From: Burkholderia lata
GTDB lineage: Bacteria > Pseudomonadota > Gammaproteobacteria > Burkholderiales > Burkholderiaceae
Length of the DNA stretch: 64,000 bases
Assembly (NCBI RefSeq): GCF_902499335.1
Contig: NZ_CABVQK010000008.1
Span: forward strand, 310,001 to 374,000
Direction: 5' to 3'
The notes under the pieces are model-generated. The model made no database searches, had not been told where the DNA came from, and was given only the letters and a program-made list of their open reading frames with translations. The translations under genes and the position numbers were made by a program. This document shows positions 7,917 to 17,750 of the stretch, one piece after another (the first letter of the stretch is position 1; the number at the start of each line of letters is the position of its first letter).

Positions 7917-8711
7917 TCAGACGGCCCCCGCCGCGCGCTTGCGCAGCAGCGACAGGCCGATCGCGACGCAGGTCGCGACGAGCAGCAGCGTGGACACCGA
8001 CGCGATCGCGGGATCGACGTTCTCGCGCATCCCGTCCCACATCCGGCGCGGCAGCGTGTACACGCTCCGGCTCGAGATGAACAGCGTGACGACGAGCTCG
8101 TCCCACGACAGGATGAACGCGAACACCGCCGCCGACAGCACGCCCGGCCGGATCGACGGCAGGATCACGTAGCGCAGCGTCTGCGCGAGGTTCGCGCCGA
8201 GGCTGCGCGACGCCTGTTCGATCCGCAGGCCGACGGTCGCGAGCGACGCGGACACGGCCACCACCACATAAGGCACCGACAGCACGACGTGCGACAGGAT
8301 CACGGCCGGAAGGCTGTCGAGCATCCCGAGCTCGCCCCACAGCCGGTAGAACGCGAGCGCCGACACGATCGGCGGCACGATCAGCGGAAACAGGATCACG
8401 CCGCGCACGAATTCGCCGCGCCGCGACGCGACCTTCCACAGCCCGATCGCGCACAGCGTGCCGAGCGTGACCGAGATCGCCGACGACACCAGCGCGATCA
8501 GCCCGCTCTGCAGGAAGCTCGACACCCAGCCGTCGTCGTCGAGCAGCACGCTGTAGTGCCGCAGCGACAGCGCGCCGTCCGGCATCGACAGGTAATCGCT
8601 CGGCGTCAGCGATACGGGCACCGACACGAGCAGCGGCAGCATCAGGAACAGGATCGCGGCCCATGCGACGCCGACCACCAGCGCGCGCCCTGCGGTCATT
8701 CGGATCTTCAT
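7917..8711 (-). CDS. PotC-type ABC transporter permease
   Basis: A 264-residue inner-membrane permease with about six hydrophobic segments and the EAA coupling motif around EQASRSLGANLAQTL (residues 165-180). Length and position match the second permease of spermidine/putrescine-type importers. It starts 19 bases after the PotB-like gene. It should pair with that protein to form the channel. The class also carries 2-aminoethylphosphonate, iron and other small charged ligands, so polyamine transport is not proven. Confidence 0.88.
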   Translation of the reverse strand: MKIRMTAGRALVVGVAWAAILFLMLPLLVSVPVSLTPSDYLSMPDGALSLRHYSVLLDDDGWVSSFLQSGLIALVSSAISVTLGTLCAIGLWKVASRRGEFVRGVILFPLIVPPIVSALAFYRLWGELGMLDSLPAVILSHVVLSVPYVVVAVSASLATVGLRIEQASRSLGANLAQTLRYVILPSIRPGVLSAAVFAFILSWDELVVTLFISSRSVYTLPRRMWDGMRENVDPAIASVSTLLLVATCVAIGLSLLRKRAAGAV

Positions 8712-8730
8712 CGTTCGTCCTCCGGTCGGG

Positions 8731-9606
8731 TCAGCGCGCGCCGAACAGTTCGCGCAGGTCGACGAAACGCGCGAGCAGCGCGAGCGCGGCCAGGATCGAC
8801 GCCAGCAGCAGCGACGCGAGCGCCGCCCCGCTGCCCCAGTTCACGAGCTGCAGGATCTGCGTGCTGATGTACTCGGCGATCATCACCGTGCGGCCGCCGC
8901 CGAGAATCACCGGCGTCACGTAGAAACCGAGCGAGAAGATGAACACGAGGATCGCCGCGCCGACGATGCCCGGCCGCGTCTGCGGGAAATACACCTTGCG
9001 GAACGTGACGAATGCGCCCGCGCCGAGCCCCTGCGACGCACGTGCGAGCTGCGGGTCGATGCCCTTCATGTTCGCGTACAGCGGCAGCACCGCATACGGA
9101 ATCATGAAGTGGATCATCCCGATCACGACGCCGATCTCGTTGCGCATCAGCGGCAGCGGCGCGTCGATCAGGCCAACGCGCATCAGCAGCGTGTTCACGA
9201 GCCCCTGCTCGCCGAGCAGGAACAGCCACGAGAACGCACGCACCAGCACCGACGCCCAGAACGGCACGAGCAACCCGAACATCAGCGCCATCCGCTGGCG
9301 CGGGCCGACGTGAGCCATCGCATACGCGATCGCGTAGCCGAGCGCGACCGAAAAGACGGTCGTGACCGCGCACACGCGCAGCGTCGTCCACAGCACGCGG
9401 TGCACGCCGTGGTTTTCCAGCAGACGTGCGTAGTTGTGCAGGCCCGGCTCAGGCACCGTGAAGCCGAGCCACAGCACGCGCACGAGCGGATACACGTACA
9501 GCACGATCAGCACCGCGAGCAGCGGCACGACGAGCAGCCAGTAGCGATCGGCCTTCGCGCGGCCGAGCGGGACGCTGCCCGTGACGGGGGTAGACAGGGT
9601 ATTCAT
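8731..9606 (-). CDS. PotB-type ABC transporter permease
   Basis: A 291-residue inner-membrane permease with six predicted membrane segments, the first at residues about 22-45. The EAA-like loop is ARASQGLGAGAFVTFRKVYF at residues 195-215. It follows the binding-protein gene by 25 bases and precedes the PotC-like gene by 19, so one operon is clear. It forms the channel with its PotC partner. Confidence 0.88.
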   Translation of the reverse strand: MNTLSTPVTGSVPLGRAKADRYWLLVVPLLAVLIVLYVYPLVRVLWLGFTVPEPGLHNYARLLENHGVHRVLWTTLRVCAVTTVFSVALGYAIAYAMAHVGPRQRMALMFGLLVPFWASVLVRAFSWLFLLGEQGLVNTLLMRVGLIDAPLPLMRNEIGVVIGMIHFMIPYAVLPLYANMKGIDPQLARASQGLGAGAFVTFRKVYFPQTRPGIVGAAILVFIFSLGFYVTPVILGGGRTVMIAEYISTQILQLVNWGSGAALASLLLASILAALALLARFVDLRELFGAR

Positions 9607-9631
9607 GCGGTCACGCTCACGAGGCGGCGGC

Positions 9632-10741
9632 TCAGGACGACATCAGGTCGGTGTACTGCGCGAGCGTCGTTTCGTAATGCTGCGCCCACCATTCCGGATT
9701 CACCTTGCACTGCTTCGCCCAGTTCTCGGGCGTGCCGGGATTGTCGGCGCGCAGCGCCTGCGGCACCGCGGCCGTCGCGGCCGGCGTCACCGGCCCGTTG
9801 CCGAGCAGCGACAGCAGGCGCACCTGCGGCTCGACGCCCTGCACGAACTTGATGAACTGCCACACGGCGTCGCCCGACGGGTTGTTCTTCGGCACGCCCC
9901 ACACGTCGCACGACGCGAGCCCCTGCTCCCACGTATAGCGGAACCGGCCGCTACTTTCGCGCTGGATCACGTTCGCACGCGTATGCCAGATGCACGCCAT
10001 GCTGACTTCGCCGTTGCGCAGCAGCTGCAGGCTGTCCGCGCCCGAATCCCACAGCAGCACGTTCGAGCGCAGCTCCTTGAGTTTCTTCAGCGCGCGCGGC
10101 ACGTCGATCGGATAGACCTTGTCCTTGTCGACGCCGTCAGCCATCAGCGCGGCTTCCAGCGCGCCGCCCATCCACTTCCACAGCCCGCGCTTGCCCGGAA
10201 ACTTGCCGACATTCCAGAAATCGGCCCAGTTCTTCGGCGGATTCGCGCCGAACTTGCGCGCGTCGTAGACCAGCACGTAGCTCAGCAGGTACGACGGCAC
10301 GCCGAAGTCCGATGCGAGCCCCGGCAGCGCATTGCGACCGACGACCGAATAGTCGATCGGCCGCAGGAAACCCTGCTTGCCGAGCTTGATCGCCGCGAAG
10401 CCGTCGAGGTCCATCACGTCCCAGATCACGTTCCTGTTCTCGACCATCGCCTTGATCTTGCCGTCCTCCGGCGACGAGTCGTAGCCCATCCTGATCCCGC
10501 TCGCCTTCGTGAACGGGTCCATGTACGCGGAGCGGAACGCCGAACGCGCTTCGCCGCCCCACGCGCTGAGCACGATTTCCTTCGGATTCGCGGCCTGCGC
10601 GCCCTTCGCGCCGAGCGACAGCAGCGTCGGCGCGATGCCGGCGGCCGCGCACAGCCGGAGGAAATCGCGGCGCCGCTGCGACGTCGCGGGTTGAAGGTCG
10701 CGTGCTTGGTCGAGCAGGTCCTGCAGATGGCGGTTCGTCAT
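9632..10741 (-). CDS. PotD-type extracellular substrate-binding protein
   Basis: A 369-residue protein. The start at 10741 is chosen because GGAGGAGA lies just before it; an upstream in-frame ATG lacks such a site. Residues 22-50 hold a twin-arginine signal, SQRRRDFLRLCAAAG followed by a hydrophobic stretch and AQA cleavage site, so export is likely folded via Tat. The mature region is a bacterial extracellular solute-binding protein type 2 fold (EIVLSAWGGEARSAF near the start), as in PotD/PotF relatives. Acidic ligand-contact residues typical of polyamine binders cannot be verified by eye, so ligand identity stays open. Confidence 0.87.
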   Translation of the reverse strand: MTNRHLQDLLDQARDLQPATSQRRRDFLRLCAAAGIAPTLLSLGAKGAQAANPKEIVLSAWGGEARSAFRSAYMDPFTKASGIRMGYDSSPEDGKIKAMVENRNVIWDVMDLDGFAAIKLGKQGFLRPIDYSVVGRNALPGLASDFGVPSYLLSYVLVYDARKFGANPPKNWADFWNVGKFPGKRGLWKWMGGALEAALMADGVDKDKVYPIDVPRALKKLKELRSNVLLWDSGADSLQLLRNGEVSMACIWHTRANVIQRESSGRFRYTWEQGLASCDVWGVPKNNPSGDAVWQFIKFVQGVEPQVRLLSLLGNGPVTPAATAAVPQALRADNPGTPENWAKQCKVNPEWWAQHYETTLAQYTDLMSS

Positions 10742-10857
10742 GGTGTCTCCTCCAGGGCTGGGCAGCGCCCGCACGCATCTCGTCGTTTCCGGGCACCGGT
10801 GAATCGATCGGCGACGACGGCCTGCGCCGCGTCGCGCGGGATGCAGCGTTCGCGGCG

Positions 10858-12024
10858 TCAGTCGGCCGCGATCCGGCAGGTCGCGTCACACTCCCACTGC
10901 ACGAACACGTCCATGCCGGTGCGCGGCGACGCGAGCCCGCGCCACGCGGGCACGTCCGCCGTCATGCGGCCGAGCGCCGACGTCTCGATCTCGAAGCGGT
11001 ACGACGAACCGAAATAGCTCCAGTGACGGATGCGGCCGGCCACTTCGTTGTGCGCGCCGCCGCACGACGTCGCCGACACGGCGACCTTCTCGGGGCGCAG
11101 CGCGAACAGCAGCGTGTCGTCGGCCCGTGCGCCGCACGCGGGCGCGACGAACCGCGCATCGCCGACGCGGTAATGCGTCGTCGCCGCATCGCCGCCGAGC
11201 GCGACGCCTTCGATGAAGTTGCTCTTGCCGAGGAAATCGGCGACGAAGCGGTTGGCCGGCTGCTCGTACAGCCCGTCGGGCGTGCCGATCTGCTCGAGCC
11301 GGCCGTCGCGCATGATCGCGATCCGGTCCGACATCGACAGCGCCTCCTCCTGGTCGTGCGTGACGAACAGGAACGTCGCGCCGAGCCGTTCGTGCAACGC
11401 CTTCAGCTCGACCTGCACCTCGCCGCGCAGCTTGCGGTCGAGCGCGCCGAGCGGTTCGTCGAGCAGTACCAGATCGGGATCGAACACCAGCGCGCGCGCA
11501 ATCGCGACGCGTTGCTGCTGGCCGCCCGACAACTGGCGCGGCAGCCGGCCTGCGAGATGGCCGAGCCGCACGAGATCGAGCGCGGCCCTCACACGCTTCA
11601 CCGCGTCGGGCCCCTTCTGCTTGCGCACCATCAGCGGATACGCGACGTTCTGCTCGACCGTCATGTGCGGAAACAGCGCATAGCCCTGGAACACCATCCC
11701 GAAGTTGCGCTTCTCCGGCGGCAACGCGACGATGCTGCGGCCGCCCACGCGCAGGTCGCCGGTGGTCGGATGCTCGAAGCCCGCGACGATCGTCAGCAGG
11801 GTCGTCTTGCCGGAACCCGACGGCCCGAGGATCGTCAGGAATTCGCCGCGCGGAATCTCGATCGACGTTTCCCGCAGCGCATGCACGCTGCCGTAGCGCT
11901 TCGACACGCGATCGATCTGCAGGCCCGCGCCGTTCACGATGCGCGCGGCCGATGCCGTGCGCGCCGCCTCCGCTCCGGGCCGCCCCTCCTCCACACCTGC
12001 CGACGTCTCCATCACCACGCTCAT
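10858..12024 (-). CDS. PotA-type ABC transporter ATPase
   Basis: A 388-residue ATPase with Walker A GPSGSGKTT, signature LSGGQQQRVAIARAL, Walker B LVLLDEPLGALD, H-switch FVTHDQEEAL, and a C-terminal TOBE domain (about 290-388), the layout of PotA and FbpC proteins. The start at 12024 is taken because CAGGAG precedes it; an upstream ATG at 12066 lies within the operator region. First gene of the seven-gene minus-strand operon, diverging from the enoyl-CoA hydratase gene. Confidence 0.9.
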   Translation of the reverse strand: MSVVMETSAGVEEGRPGAEAARTASAARIVNGAGLQIDRVSKRYGSVHALRETSIEIPRGEFLTILGPSGSGKTTLLTIVAGFEHPTTGDLRVGGRSIVALPPEKRNFGMVFQGYALFPHMTVEQNVAYPLMVRKQKGPDAVKRVRAALDLVRLGHLAGRLPRQLSGGQQQRVAIARALVFDPDLVLLDEPLGALDRKLRGEVQVELKALHERLGATFLFVTHDQEEALSMSDRIAIMRDGRLEQIGTPDGLYEQPANRFVADFLGKSNFIEGVALGGDAATTHYRVGDARFVAPACGARADDTLLFALRPEKVAVSATSCGGAHNEVAGRIRHWSYFGSSYRFEIETSALGRMTADVPAWRGLASPRTGMDVFVQWECDATCRIAAD

Positions 12025-12053
12025 CGTGTGTCTCCTGGTCGACTCACAATTGG

Positions 12054-12083
12054 GTTGAACGTTCATTTAACAGAACTTATACT
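12054..12083 (+). promoter_or_regulatory. Promoter P2 and operator for the acyl-CoA operon
   Basis: A -35 box TTGAAC (12055-12060), 17 bases, then -10 TATACT (12078-12083), reading toward the enoyl-CoA hydratase gene. The operator-like GTTGAA-N6-TTTAAC (12054-12071, one mismatch) overlaps the -35 and the spacer exactly as at 2702-2732. Confidence 0.72.
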
Positions 12084-12104
12084 ATGCCGAAATGCGGTCC
12101 GCAA
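12076..12104 (-). promoter_or_regulatory. Possible divergent promoter for the PotA-type operon
   Basis: Reading leftward, TTGCGG (12099-12104), 17 bases, then TATAAG (12076-12081). This overlaps the -10 box of the opposite-facing promoter P2, and the shared operator then lies just downstream of it, so one bound repressor could silence both directions. Confidence 0.4.
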
Positions 12105-12169
12105 GTAGCGGCGACCCTTGCCGGCTCTGACACACCCCGACACACAACAACCAGGAGACAGTGATCAGC

Positions 12170-12958
12170 ATGAGCATCGAGGACATCCGAATCGAACGGC
12201 ACGACGGCGTCGTGACCCTTCGACTGAACCGCCCGGCGAAGCGCAATTCGCTCGCGCGGCCGCATCTCGACTTTCTTCGCGAGACGCTCGACGCACTCGC
12301 GAACGATCCGGCGGTGCGCTGCGTCGTGCTGACCGGCACCGGCAGCGCGTTCTGCGCAGGCGCGGACGTCGACGAATGGGCCGAGGCCGAGCGCAACGGC
12401 GAACTCGACACCTACGGGTGGACCGAGCGCGCGCACCGTTTCGTGCAGGCGCTCGCCGCGTTTCCGCGCCCCACCGTCGCGGCGCTGAACGGCTCGACGG
12501 TCGGCGCGGGCACCGACATCGGCTTCGCGTGCGACTTCCGGATCGCGAGCACGGCCGCGACGCTACGCTGCGGGTATACGGGCATGGGCTACAGCCCCGA
12601 CATGGGCGGAAGCTGGTTCCTGCCGCGCCTCGCGCGGCCCGACGTCGCCCGCCGCTTCATCTTCCTGAACGAACGCTGGAGCGCGCAGGATGCGCTCGCG
12701 GCCGGACTGGTTTCCGAAGTCGTCGACGCCGATGCGTTCGCGGAGCACGTCGCCGCGTTCGCCGCGCGGCTCGCACAAGGGCCGAGCGTCGCGTTCGGCC
12801 ATACCAAAGCGCTGCTCGCGCAGTCGCTCACGCATACCCTCGCCGAGCAGCTGCGCGGCGAGCTGGCAGCCGGCGTCGCTTGCGGTCACAGCGAGGACGG
12901 CCAGGAAGCGCTTCGCGCGTCGGTCGAAGGTCGCGCACCCCATTTTGTCGGGAGATGA
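12170..12958 (+). CDS. Enoyl-CoA hydratase/isomerase family protein
   Basis: A 262-residue crotonase-fold enzyme. Two oxyanion-hole segments are visible: GSAFCAGADVDEW (residues 58-70) and NGSTVGAGTDI (107-117). The second acid region reads GYSPDMGGSWFLPRL, with Asp where many hydratases have Glu and like PaaG-type isomerases, so a hydratase or isomerase role is open. The ATG at 12170 is preferred to a GTG at 12161 because the AGGAG at 12153-12157 would be only three bases from the latter. The next gene starts three bases after the stop, indicating translational coupling. Confidence 0.85.
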   Translation: MSIEDIRIERHDGVVTLRLNRPAKRNSLARPHLDFLRETLDALANDPAVRCVVLTGTGSAFCAGADVDEWAEAERNGELDTYGWTERAHRFVQALAAFPRPTVAALNGSTVGAGTDIGFACDFRIASTAATLRCGYTGMGYSPDMGGSWFLPRLARPDVARRFIFLNERWSAQDALAAGLVSEVVDADAFAEHVAAFAARLAQGPSVAFGHTKALLAQSLTHTLAEQLRGELAAGVACGHSEDGQEALRASVEGRAPHFVGR

Positions 12959-12961
12959 TTG

Positions 12962-14119
12962 ATGGATTTTTCGCTGACCCAAGAGCAGGAAATGCTGGTG
13001 ACGTCGCTGCGTCAGTTCGTCGAAAAGGAACTGCAGCCCCATGAATTCGCGGTCGATCGCGCGGACGACGTGCCGCCCGAGCTCGCCGATTCGATCCGCC
13101 GCAAGTCGCTCGAGCTCGGCTTCTACGCGTTCAACATGCCGGAAAGCGCCGGCGGGCCCGGTCTCGACTACGTGACGCAGGCGCTCGTCGAGCGCGAGCT
13201 CGGCCGCACGAGCTGGGCGCTGCACGTGTTCGTCGCGCGGCCGAGCAAGATCCTGATGGCGTGCAAGGGCGACCAGATCGAGCGCTACCTGAAACCGGCC
13301 GTGCGCGGCGAGCGCGTCGACTGCTTCGCGCTGACCGAGCCGGGCGCCGGCTCCGATGCGATGGGCATCCGCACGCGCGCGGTGCGCGACGGCGACGACT
13401 ACGTGATCAACGGCAGCAAGCACTTCATCAGCCACGCGGATACGGCCGACTTCGTGATCCTGTTCGCCGTCACCGGCGAGGAGGAAGTGCGCGGCCAGAA
13501 GCGCAAGCGCGTGACCTGCTTCCTGATCGACAAGGACACGCCGGGCATGACCGTGCGCCGCGGCCCGCACTGCACGAGCCTGCGCGGCTATCACCAGTCG
13601 GAGATCTTCCTGAGCGACTGCCGGGTGAGCGCCGCGCAGATCCTCGGCGAAGAGCATCGCGGCTTCGAGCTCGCGAACGACTGGCTCACCGCCGGCCGCG
13701 TGATGGTCGCCGCGAACAACATCGGCCGCGCGCAGCGCGCGTTCGAGATGGCCGCCGAATGGGCCGCGACGCGCCATCAGTTCGGCAAGCGCATCGGCGA
13801 TTTCCAGGGCACGTCGTTCAAGCTCGCCGACATGCAGACCGAGATCCGCGCGGCGGAACTCGTCACGCTCTATACCGCGCAGAAGCTCGACCTGGGCACG
13901 ATGACCGACGGCGACGCCGCGCTCGCGAAACTGCTGGCCACCGAAACGCTCGGCCGCGTGACCGATCACGCGGTGCAGATCTACGGCGGCATGGGGCTGA
14001 TGGACGAACTGCCGATCGAGCGCTTCTGGCGCGATGCGCGCATCGAGCGCATCTGGGAAGGCACGTCCGAGATCCAGCGCCACATCCTGTCCAAGGAAAT
14101 CCTCCGACGCTACAGCTGA
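12962..14119 (+). CDS. Acyl-CoA dehydrogenase
   Basis: A 385-residue flavoprotein with the three usual domains: helical N-terminus (1-125), beta-barrel with CFALTEPGAGSDAMG (125-240), and a C-terminal helical bundle. The catalytic base is the glutamate of RIWEGTSEIQ at the C-terminal end, followed by an RR-type tail. It oxidises an acyl-CoA to its 2,3-enoyl-CoA with electrons passing to ETF. Coupled to the preceding hydratase gene by a 3-base gap and followed by the acyl-CoA ligase, so activation, dehydrogenation and hydration can run in sequence. CaiA-like use on a betaine-CoA is one possibility. Confidence 0.9.
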   Translation: MDFSLTQEQEMLVTSLRQFVEKELQPHEFAVDRADDVPPELADSIRRKSLELGFYAFNMPESAGGPGLDYVTQALVERELGRTSWALHVFVARPSKILMACKGDQIERYLKPAVRGERVDCFALTEPGAGSDAMGIRTRAVRDGDDYVINGSKHFISHADTADFVILFAVTGEEEVRGQKRKRVTCFLIDKDTPGMTVRRGPHCTSLRGYHQSEIFLSDCRVSAAQILGEEHRGFELANDWLTAGRVMVAANNIGRAQRAFEMAAEWAATRHQFGKRIGDFQGTSFKLADMQTEIRAAELVTLYTAQKLDLGTMTDGDAALAKLLATETLGRVTDHAVQIYGGMGLMDELPIERFWRDARIERIWEGTSEIQRHILSKEILRRYS

Positions 14120-14171
14120 CGCGAATCGTCGCGCCGGCCCGCAAGCCGGCGCGCGTTCAGAAAGGACCAAC

Positions 14172-16307
14172 ATGACCTCTTCCCCTGAAGTCAGGGATCG
14201 TCGTGCCGCCGCCGCGGCCAACCTGCGCCGGCTGCTCGAGCCGGCCAGCATCGCGTTCGTCGGTGGACGCGGCATCGCGGGCGCCGTGCGGCGCTGTCGC
14301 GACTACGGCTATGCCGGCGACATCTGGCTCGTCAATCCGAACCATGCCGAGATCGACGGCGTGCGCTGCCATGCGAGCGTCGCCGACCTGCCCGCCGCGC
14401 CCGATGCGGTGTTCGTCGCGGTCCCCGCGCGGCAGGCGATCGACGTCGTGCGCGCGCTCGCCGAACGCGGTGCCGGCGGCGCGATCGTGTACGCGTCGGG
14501 TTTCTCCGAAACGGGCGCCGACGGCGCCGCATTGCAGCAGGCACTCGTCGATGCGGCCGGCGACATGGCCGTGCTCGGGCCCAACTGCTACGGGCTGATC
14601 AACGGCCTGAACGGCAGCGCGCTGTGGCCGGTCGCGCACGGCGCGCCGCGCGTCGAATCGGGCGTCGCGGTGATCACGCAAAGCGGCAACCTCGCGTACA
14701 ACCTGTCGATGAGCGCACGCTCGGTGCCGTTCGCGTACCTGGCGAGCGTCGGCAACCAGGCGTCGGTCGACATCGCGCGCCTCGTCGACGCGTTCGTCGA
14801 CGATCCGCGCATCCGCGCGATCGGCGTGCATCTCGAAGGGCTGAAGGACGTGCGCGCCTTCAGCGAGGCCGCCGCCCGCGCGCTCGCACGCGGCGTGCCG
14901 ATCGTCGCACTGAAGAGCGGGACGTCGGCGCTCGGCGCGCAGCTCGCGATCAGCCACACGAGCTCGCTCGCGGGCTCGGACGCGCTGTACGACGCACTGT
15001 TCCGGCGGCTCGGCGTGATCCGCGTGAAGGACCCGGTCGGCCTCGTCGAAACGCTGAAGCTGCTCGCGATCGCCGGTGTGCCCGAGCGCCGCACGCTCGC
15101 CGCGCTGGCGACGTCCGGCGGCGATGCGGGGCTCGTCGCGGATCTCGGCGAAGCGCGCGGCATCGCGTTCCCGCCGGTCGGCGACGCCGGGCGCGACGCG
15201 CTCGGCAACGTGCTGCCCGCGTACGCGACGATCGCGAACCCGCTCGATTTCACGACGACGCCGTGGGGCGACCCGGACAAGATGCGCGCGTGCTGCGACG
15301 CGCTGCTCGCCGACCGCCCCGGCGCGGCCGCGATGATTCTCGACTATCCGCAGGAAGCGACCGGCGAGCGACCGCTGTGCGACATCGCCGCGAACGCGTT
15401 CGCGGCATCCGCGCGCCAGCACGGCGTGGTCGGCGCGGTGATCTCGGTGTTTCCGGACCTCACGCCGCCCGATCACGCGGCACGCATGGCCGCGGCCGGC
15501 ATCGCGCCGCTGCAGGGGCTCGCCGACGGGATCGACGCGATCGGCGCGGCGATGACCTACGGCGACACGCGCCGCCGCGTGCTCGACGCCGATGCGCTGA
15601 ACGCACTGCCGGTGCTGCGGGCCGGCAACGGCGGCGGCAGTGACGACGCCACGACGCTGCACGACGAATGGGCGAGCAAGCGGATGCTGGCCGCGCACGG
15701 GCTCGACGTGCCGTCGGCGGAATGCATCGCGCCCGCCGATGCGCCGGCCGCCGCGCAACGGCTCGGGTTTCCGGTCTGCGTGAAAGTGGTCAGCGATCGC
15801 CTGCCGCACAAGACCGAGGCCGGCGCGGTCGCGCTGAAGCTCGCGTCGCCCGAAGCCGTTGCCGCCGCGGTCGAGCGGATGACCGAACAGGTCGCGCACT
15901 ACGCGCCGGACGTGCCCGTCGAGCGCATCCTCGTCGAGAAGATGGCCGACGCGCCGCTGCTCGAACTGATCGTCGGCGTGAAGCGCGAGCCGAATTTCGG
16001 TCTCGCGCTCGTGCTCGGCACCGGCGGCGTGCTGGTCGAACTGATCCGCGACACCGCGACGCTCCTGTTGCCGGTGCGCGAAAGCGACGTGCGCGACGCG
16101 CTGCTCGGGTTGAAGCTCGGCCCGCTGCTGACCGGCTATCGCGGACGGCCGAAGGCCGATCTCGATGCGGTGGTGGCAAACGTGATGGCGATCGCACGCT
16201 TCGCGCAGGCGCACGCCGACACGCTCGTCGAACTCGACGTCAATCCGCTGCTGGTGATGGAACGCGGCGCGGTGGCCGTCGATGCGCTGGTGAGGCTCGA
16301 CGCCTGA
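14172..16307 (+). CDS. ADP-forming acyl-CoA ligase (acetate-CoA ligase family)
   Basis: A 711-residue single-chain ligase. Residues about 20-130 form the CoA-binding Rossmann domain (SIAFVGGRG...IWLVNPNH...GPNCYG); 150-470 form the succinyl-CoA ligase-like domains, with the phosphorylated histidine in SHTSSLAGSD (His262); 490-711 form an ATP-grasp domain (FPVCVKVVSDRLPHKTEAGAV, LVLGTGGVLVEL). It activates a carboxylic acid as its CoA ester with ADP or AMP-type chemistry. The start at 14172 follows AGAAAGGACC; upstream in-frame sequence overlaps the dehydrogenase gene. It supplies substrate for the two preceding enzymes. Confidence 0.88.
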   Translation: MTSSPEVRDRRAAAAANLRRLLEPASIAFVGGRGIAGAVRRCRDYGYAGDIWLVNPNHAEIDGVRCHASVADLPAAPDAVFVAVPARQAIDVVRALAERGAGGAIVYASGFSETGADGAALQQALVDAAGDMAVLGPNCYGLINGLNGSALWPVAHGAPRVESGVAVITQSGNLAYNLSMSARSVPFAYLASVGNQASVDIARLVDAFVDDPRIRAIGVHLEGLKDVRAFSEAAARALARGVPIVALKSGTSALGAQLAISHTSSLAGSDALYDALFRRLGVIRVKDPVGLVETLKLLAIAGVPERRTLAALATSGGDAGLVADLGEARGIAFPPVGDAGRDALGNVLPAYATIANPLDFTTTPWGDPDKMRACCDALLADRPGAAAMILDYPQEATGERPLCDIAANAFAASARQHGVVGAVISVFPDLTPPDHAARMAAAGIAPLQGLADGIDAIGAAMTYGDTRRRVLDADALNALPVLRAGNGGGSDDATTLHDEWASKRMLAAHGLDVPSAECIAPADAPAAAQRLGFPVCVKVVSDRLPHKTEAGAVALKLASPEAVAAAVERMTEQVAHYAPDVPVERILVEKMADAPLLELIVGVKREPNFGLALVLGTGGVLVELIRDTATLLLPVRESDVRDALLGLKLGPLLTGYRGRPKADLDAVVANVMAIARFAQAHADTLVELDVNPLLVMERGAVAVDALVRLDA

Positions 16308-16310
16308 AAC

Positions 16311-16349
16311 CCGCCGGCCCGCTCGTGCGTCGCGCGAACGGGCCGGCGG
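16311..16349 (+). terminator. Terminator hairpin after the acyl-CoA operon
   Basis: CCGCCGGCCCG (16311-16321) pairs perfectly with CGGGCCGGCGG (16339-16349) just four bases after the ligase stop codon. The long loop and missing T run make strength uncertain. Confidence 0.6.
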
Positions 16350-16515
16350 CAACCGTGCGCGACTGTGGGGGCGGTGCTTCGCCACAGTTCGCTCAATGAT
16401 GCTCACGCAATCGTCACCGGGCGCCTCGCGCAGCGCGGCGACGACGTCACCGTTCGACGCAGGCCCGGGCCGGGTCGACGGGGCCGGCCCTGCCCGGCCC
16501 ATACAGGAGAAACGA

Positions 16516-17646
16516 TCAGAAGTTGTGCCGCATGCCGATGCGCGCGGCGGCCTGCGTGCGGCTCGTCGACGGCGTGAAGCTGTAGCCGATCACCGCATCG
16601 ACGCCGTTCGACGCGCGCATCCAGTCGACGGCCGCATACACGTCGGTGCGCTTGGACAGCGCGTAATGCGTGCCGAGCGCGACTTCGTGCCAGTGATGGC
16701 CCTCGAACGTCGTGTACTGGTAGCCCGCGACGAGCGACAGCGGCGCGGTCGCCTGGTACAGGCCACCCGCCTCGTACACGCGCATCGTCGACGATTGCCC
16801 GTAGCCCTTGAACGTCGTGTTGCTGAAATCCGCGTTGAGCGTCAGCTTGCCGAGCGTGTACGACGCGCCGATCCCGAAGATCGACTGCGAGTCGATCGAG
16901 AACGGCGTCGAATCGTGCAGGTCGGTGACGGCGCCCGTGGCCGGATCGACGGTCGCAACCGTCTGTCCGAGCATCGTTCTCACGCCCATCTGCGCATACG
17001 GATCGAGCGCCGCGAGCCGGCGCGGCGAATTGAGCCGCGTATAGTTGCCGCCCGCCGAGAAATCGCCGTGCGTGTAGCTCGCGCCCAGGCTCCACGCACT
17101 GCCGTCGTGGAAGCTGCCCGCGTCGTTACTGAACGAATACATGCCGCCGACCACGAGCCCGTGAAACGCGTTGCTGACGAACTTCACCGCGTTCTGCAGC
17201 CGGTCGCCGCTCTGGCGGTCGAAATCGCCGAGGTGCACGCCGTAGCCGCTGCCGAATGCGCTGACGTTGTAGTTCGCGGTGAAATCGAATGCGAAGTCGT
17301 ACTGGTTGCCGAACGTCAGCGTGCCCCAGTCGTTGCCGAGCCCCACGTACGCCTGCCGCCCGAACATCGCGCCGCCCTGGTTCAGCTTGCCGGTGCCGAG
17401 CCGGAAACCGTTCTCGAGCTTGAACACGGCCTTGTCGCCGCCGCCGAGATCCTCGGTGCCCATCAAGCCGACGCGGTTGCCGTACGACACGCCGTCGTCG
17501 AACAGGTACGCATGCCCGCCGCCCGTATTGTTCACGTAGGTGATGCCGCCGTCGATGATCCCGTACAGCGATACGCTGCTCTGGGCGTGTGCATAGCCGT
17601 GGACCATCACCGACATCATGCCGGCCAGCAGGAAGCGCTTCTTCAT
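16516..17646 (-). CDS. Gram-negative outer-membrane porin
   Basis: A 376-residue protein with a signal peptide MKKRFLLAGMMSVMVHGYAH ending at AQS, then SSVSLYGIIDGGITYV, the classic start of beta-proteobacterial trimeric porins. MGTEDLGGGDKAVFKLENGF and RQAYVGL are family motifs, and it ends in IGMRHNF with the terminal phenylalanine needed for BAM insertion. Single-gene unit; its upstream region carries promoter P3 and the shared operator, so it probably admits the regulon's substrate across the outer membrane. Confidence 0.93.
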   Translation of the reverse strand: MKKRFLLAGMMSVMVHGYAHAQSSVSLYGIIDGGITYVNNTGGGHAYLFDDGVSYGNRVGLMGTEDLGGGDKAVFKLENGFRLGTGKLNQGGAMFGRQAYVGLGNDWGTLTFGNQYDFAFDFTANYNVSAFGSGYGVHLGDFDRQSGDRLQNAVKFVSNAFHGLVVGGMYSFSNDAGSFHDGSAWSLGASYTHGDFSAGGNYTRLNSPRRLAALDPYAQMGVRTMLGQTVATVDPATGAVTDLHDSTPFSIDSQSIFGIGASYTLGKLTLNADFSNTTFKGYGQSSTMRVYEAGGLYQATAPLSLVAGYQYTTFEGHHWHEVALGTHYALSKRTDVYAAVDWMRASNGVDAVIGYSFTPSTSRTQAAARIGMRHNF

Positions 17647-17750
17647 TTTCGGTGTCTCCGGTTTCCGCGCGAGGCGGATCGATTTTTCGTTGTGCGTATC
17701 GTGCAGATGCGCCGCCCGCCCTGCTTCGCTTCGGCATCGCGGCGCTGGCG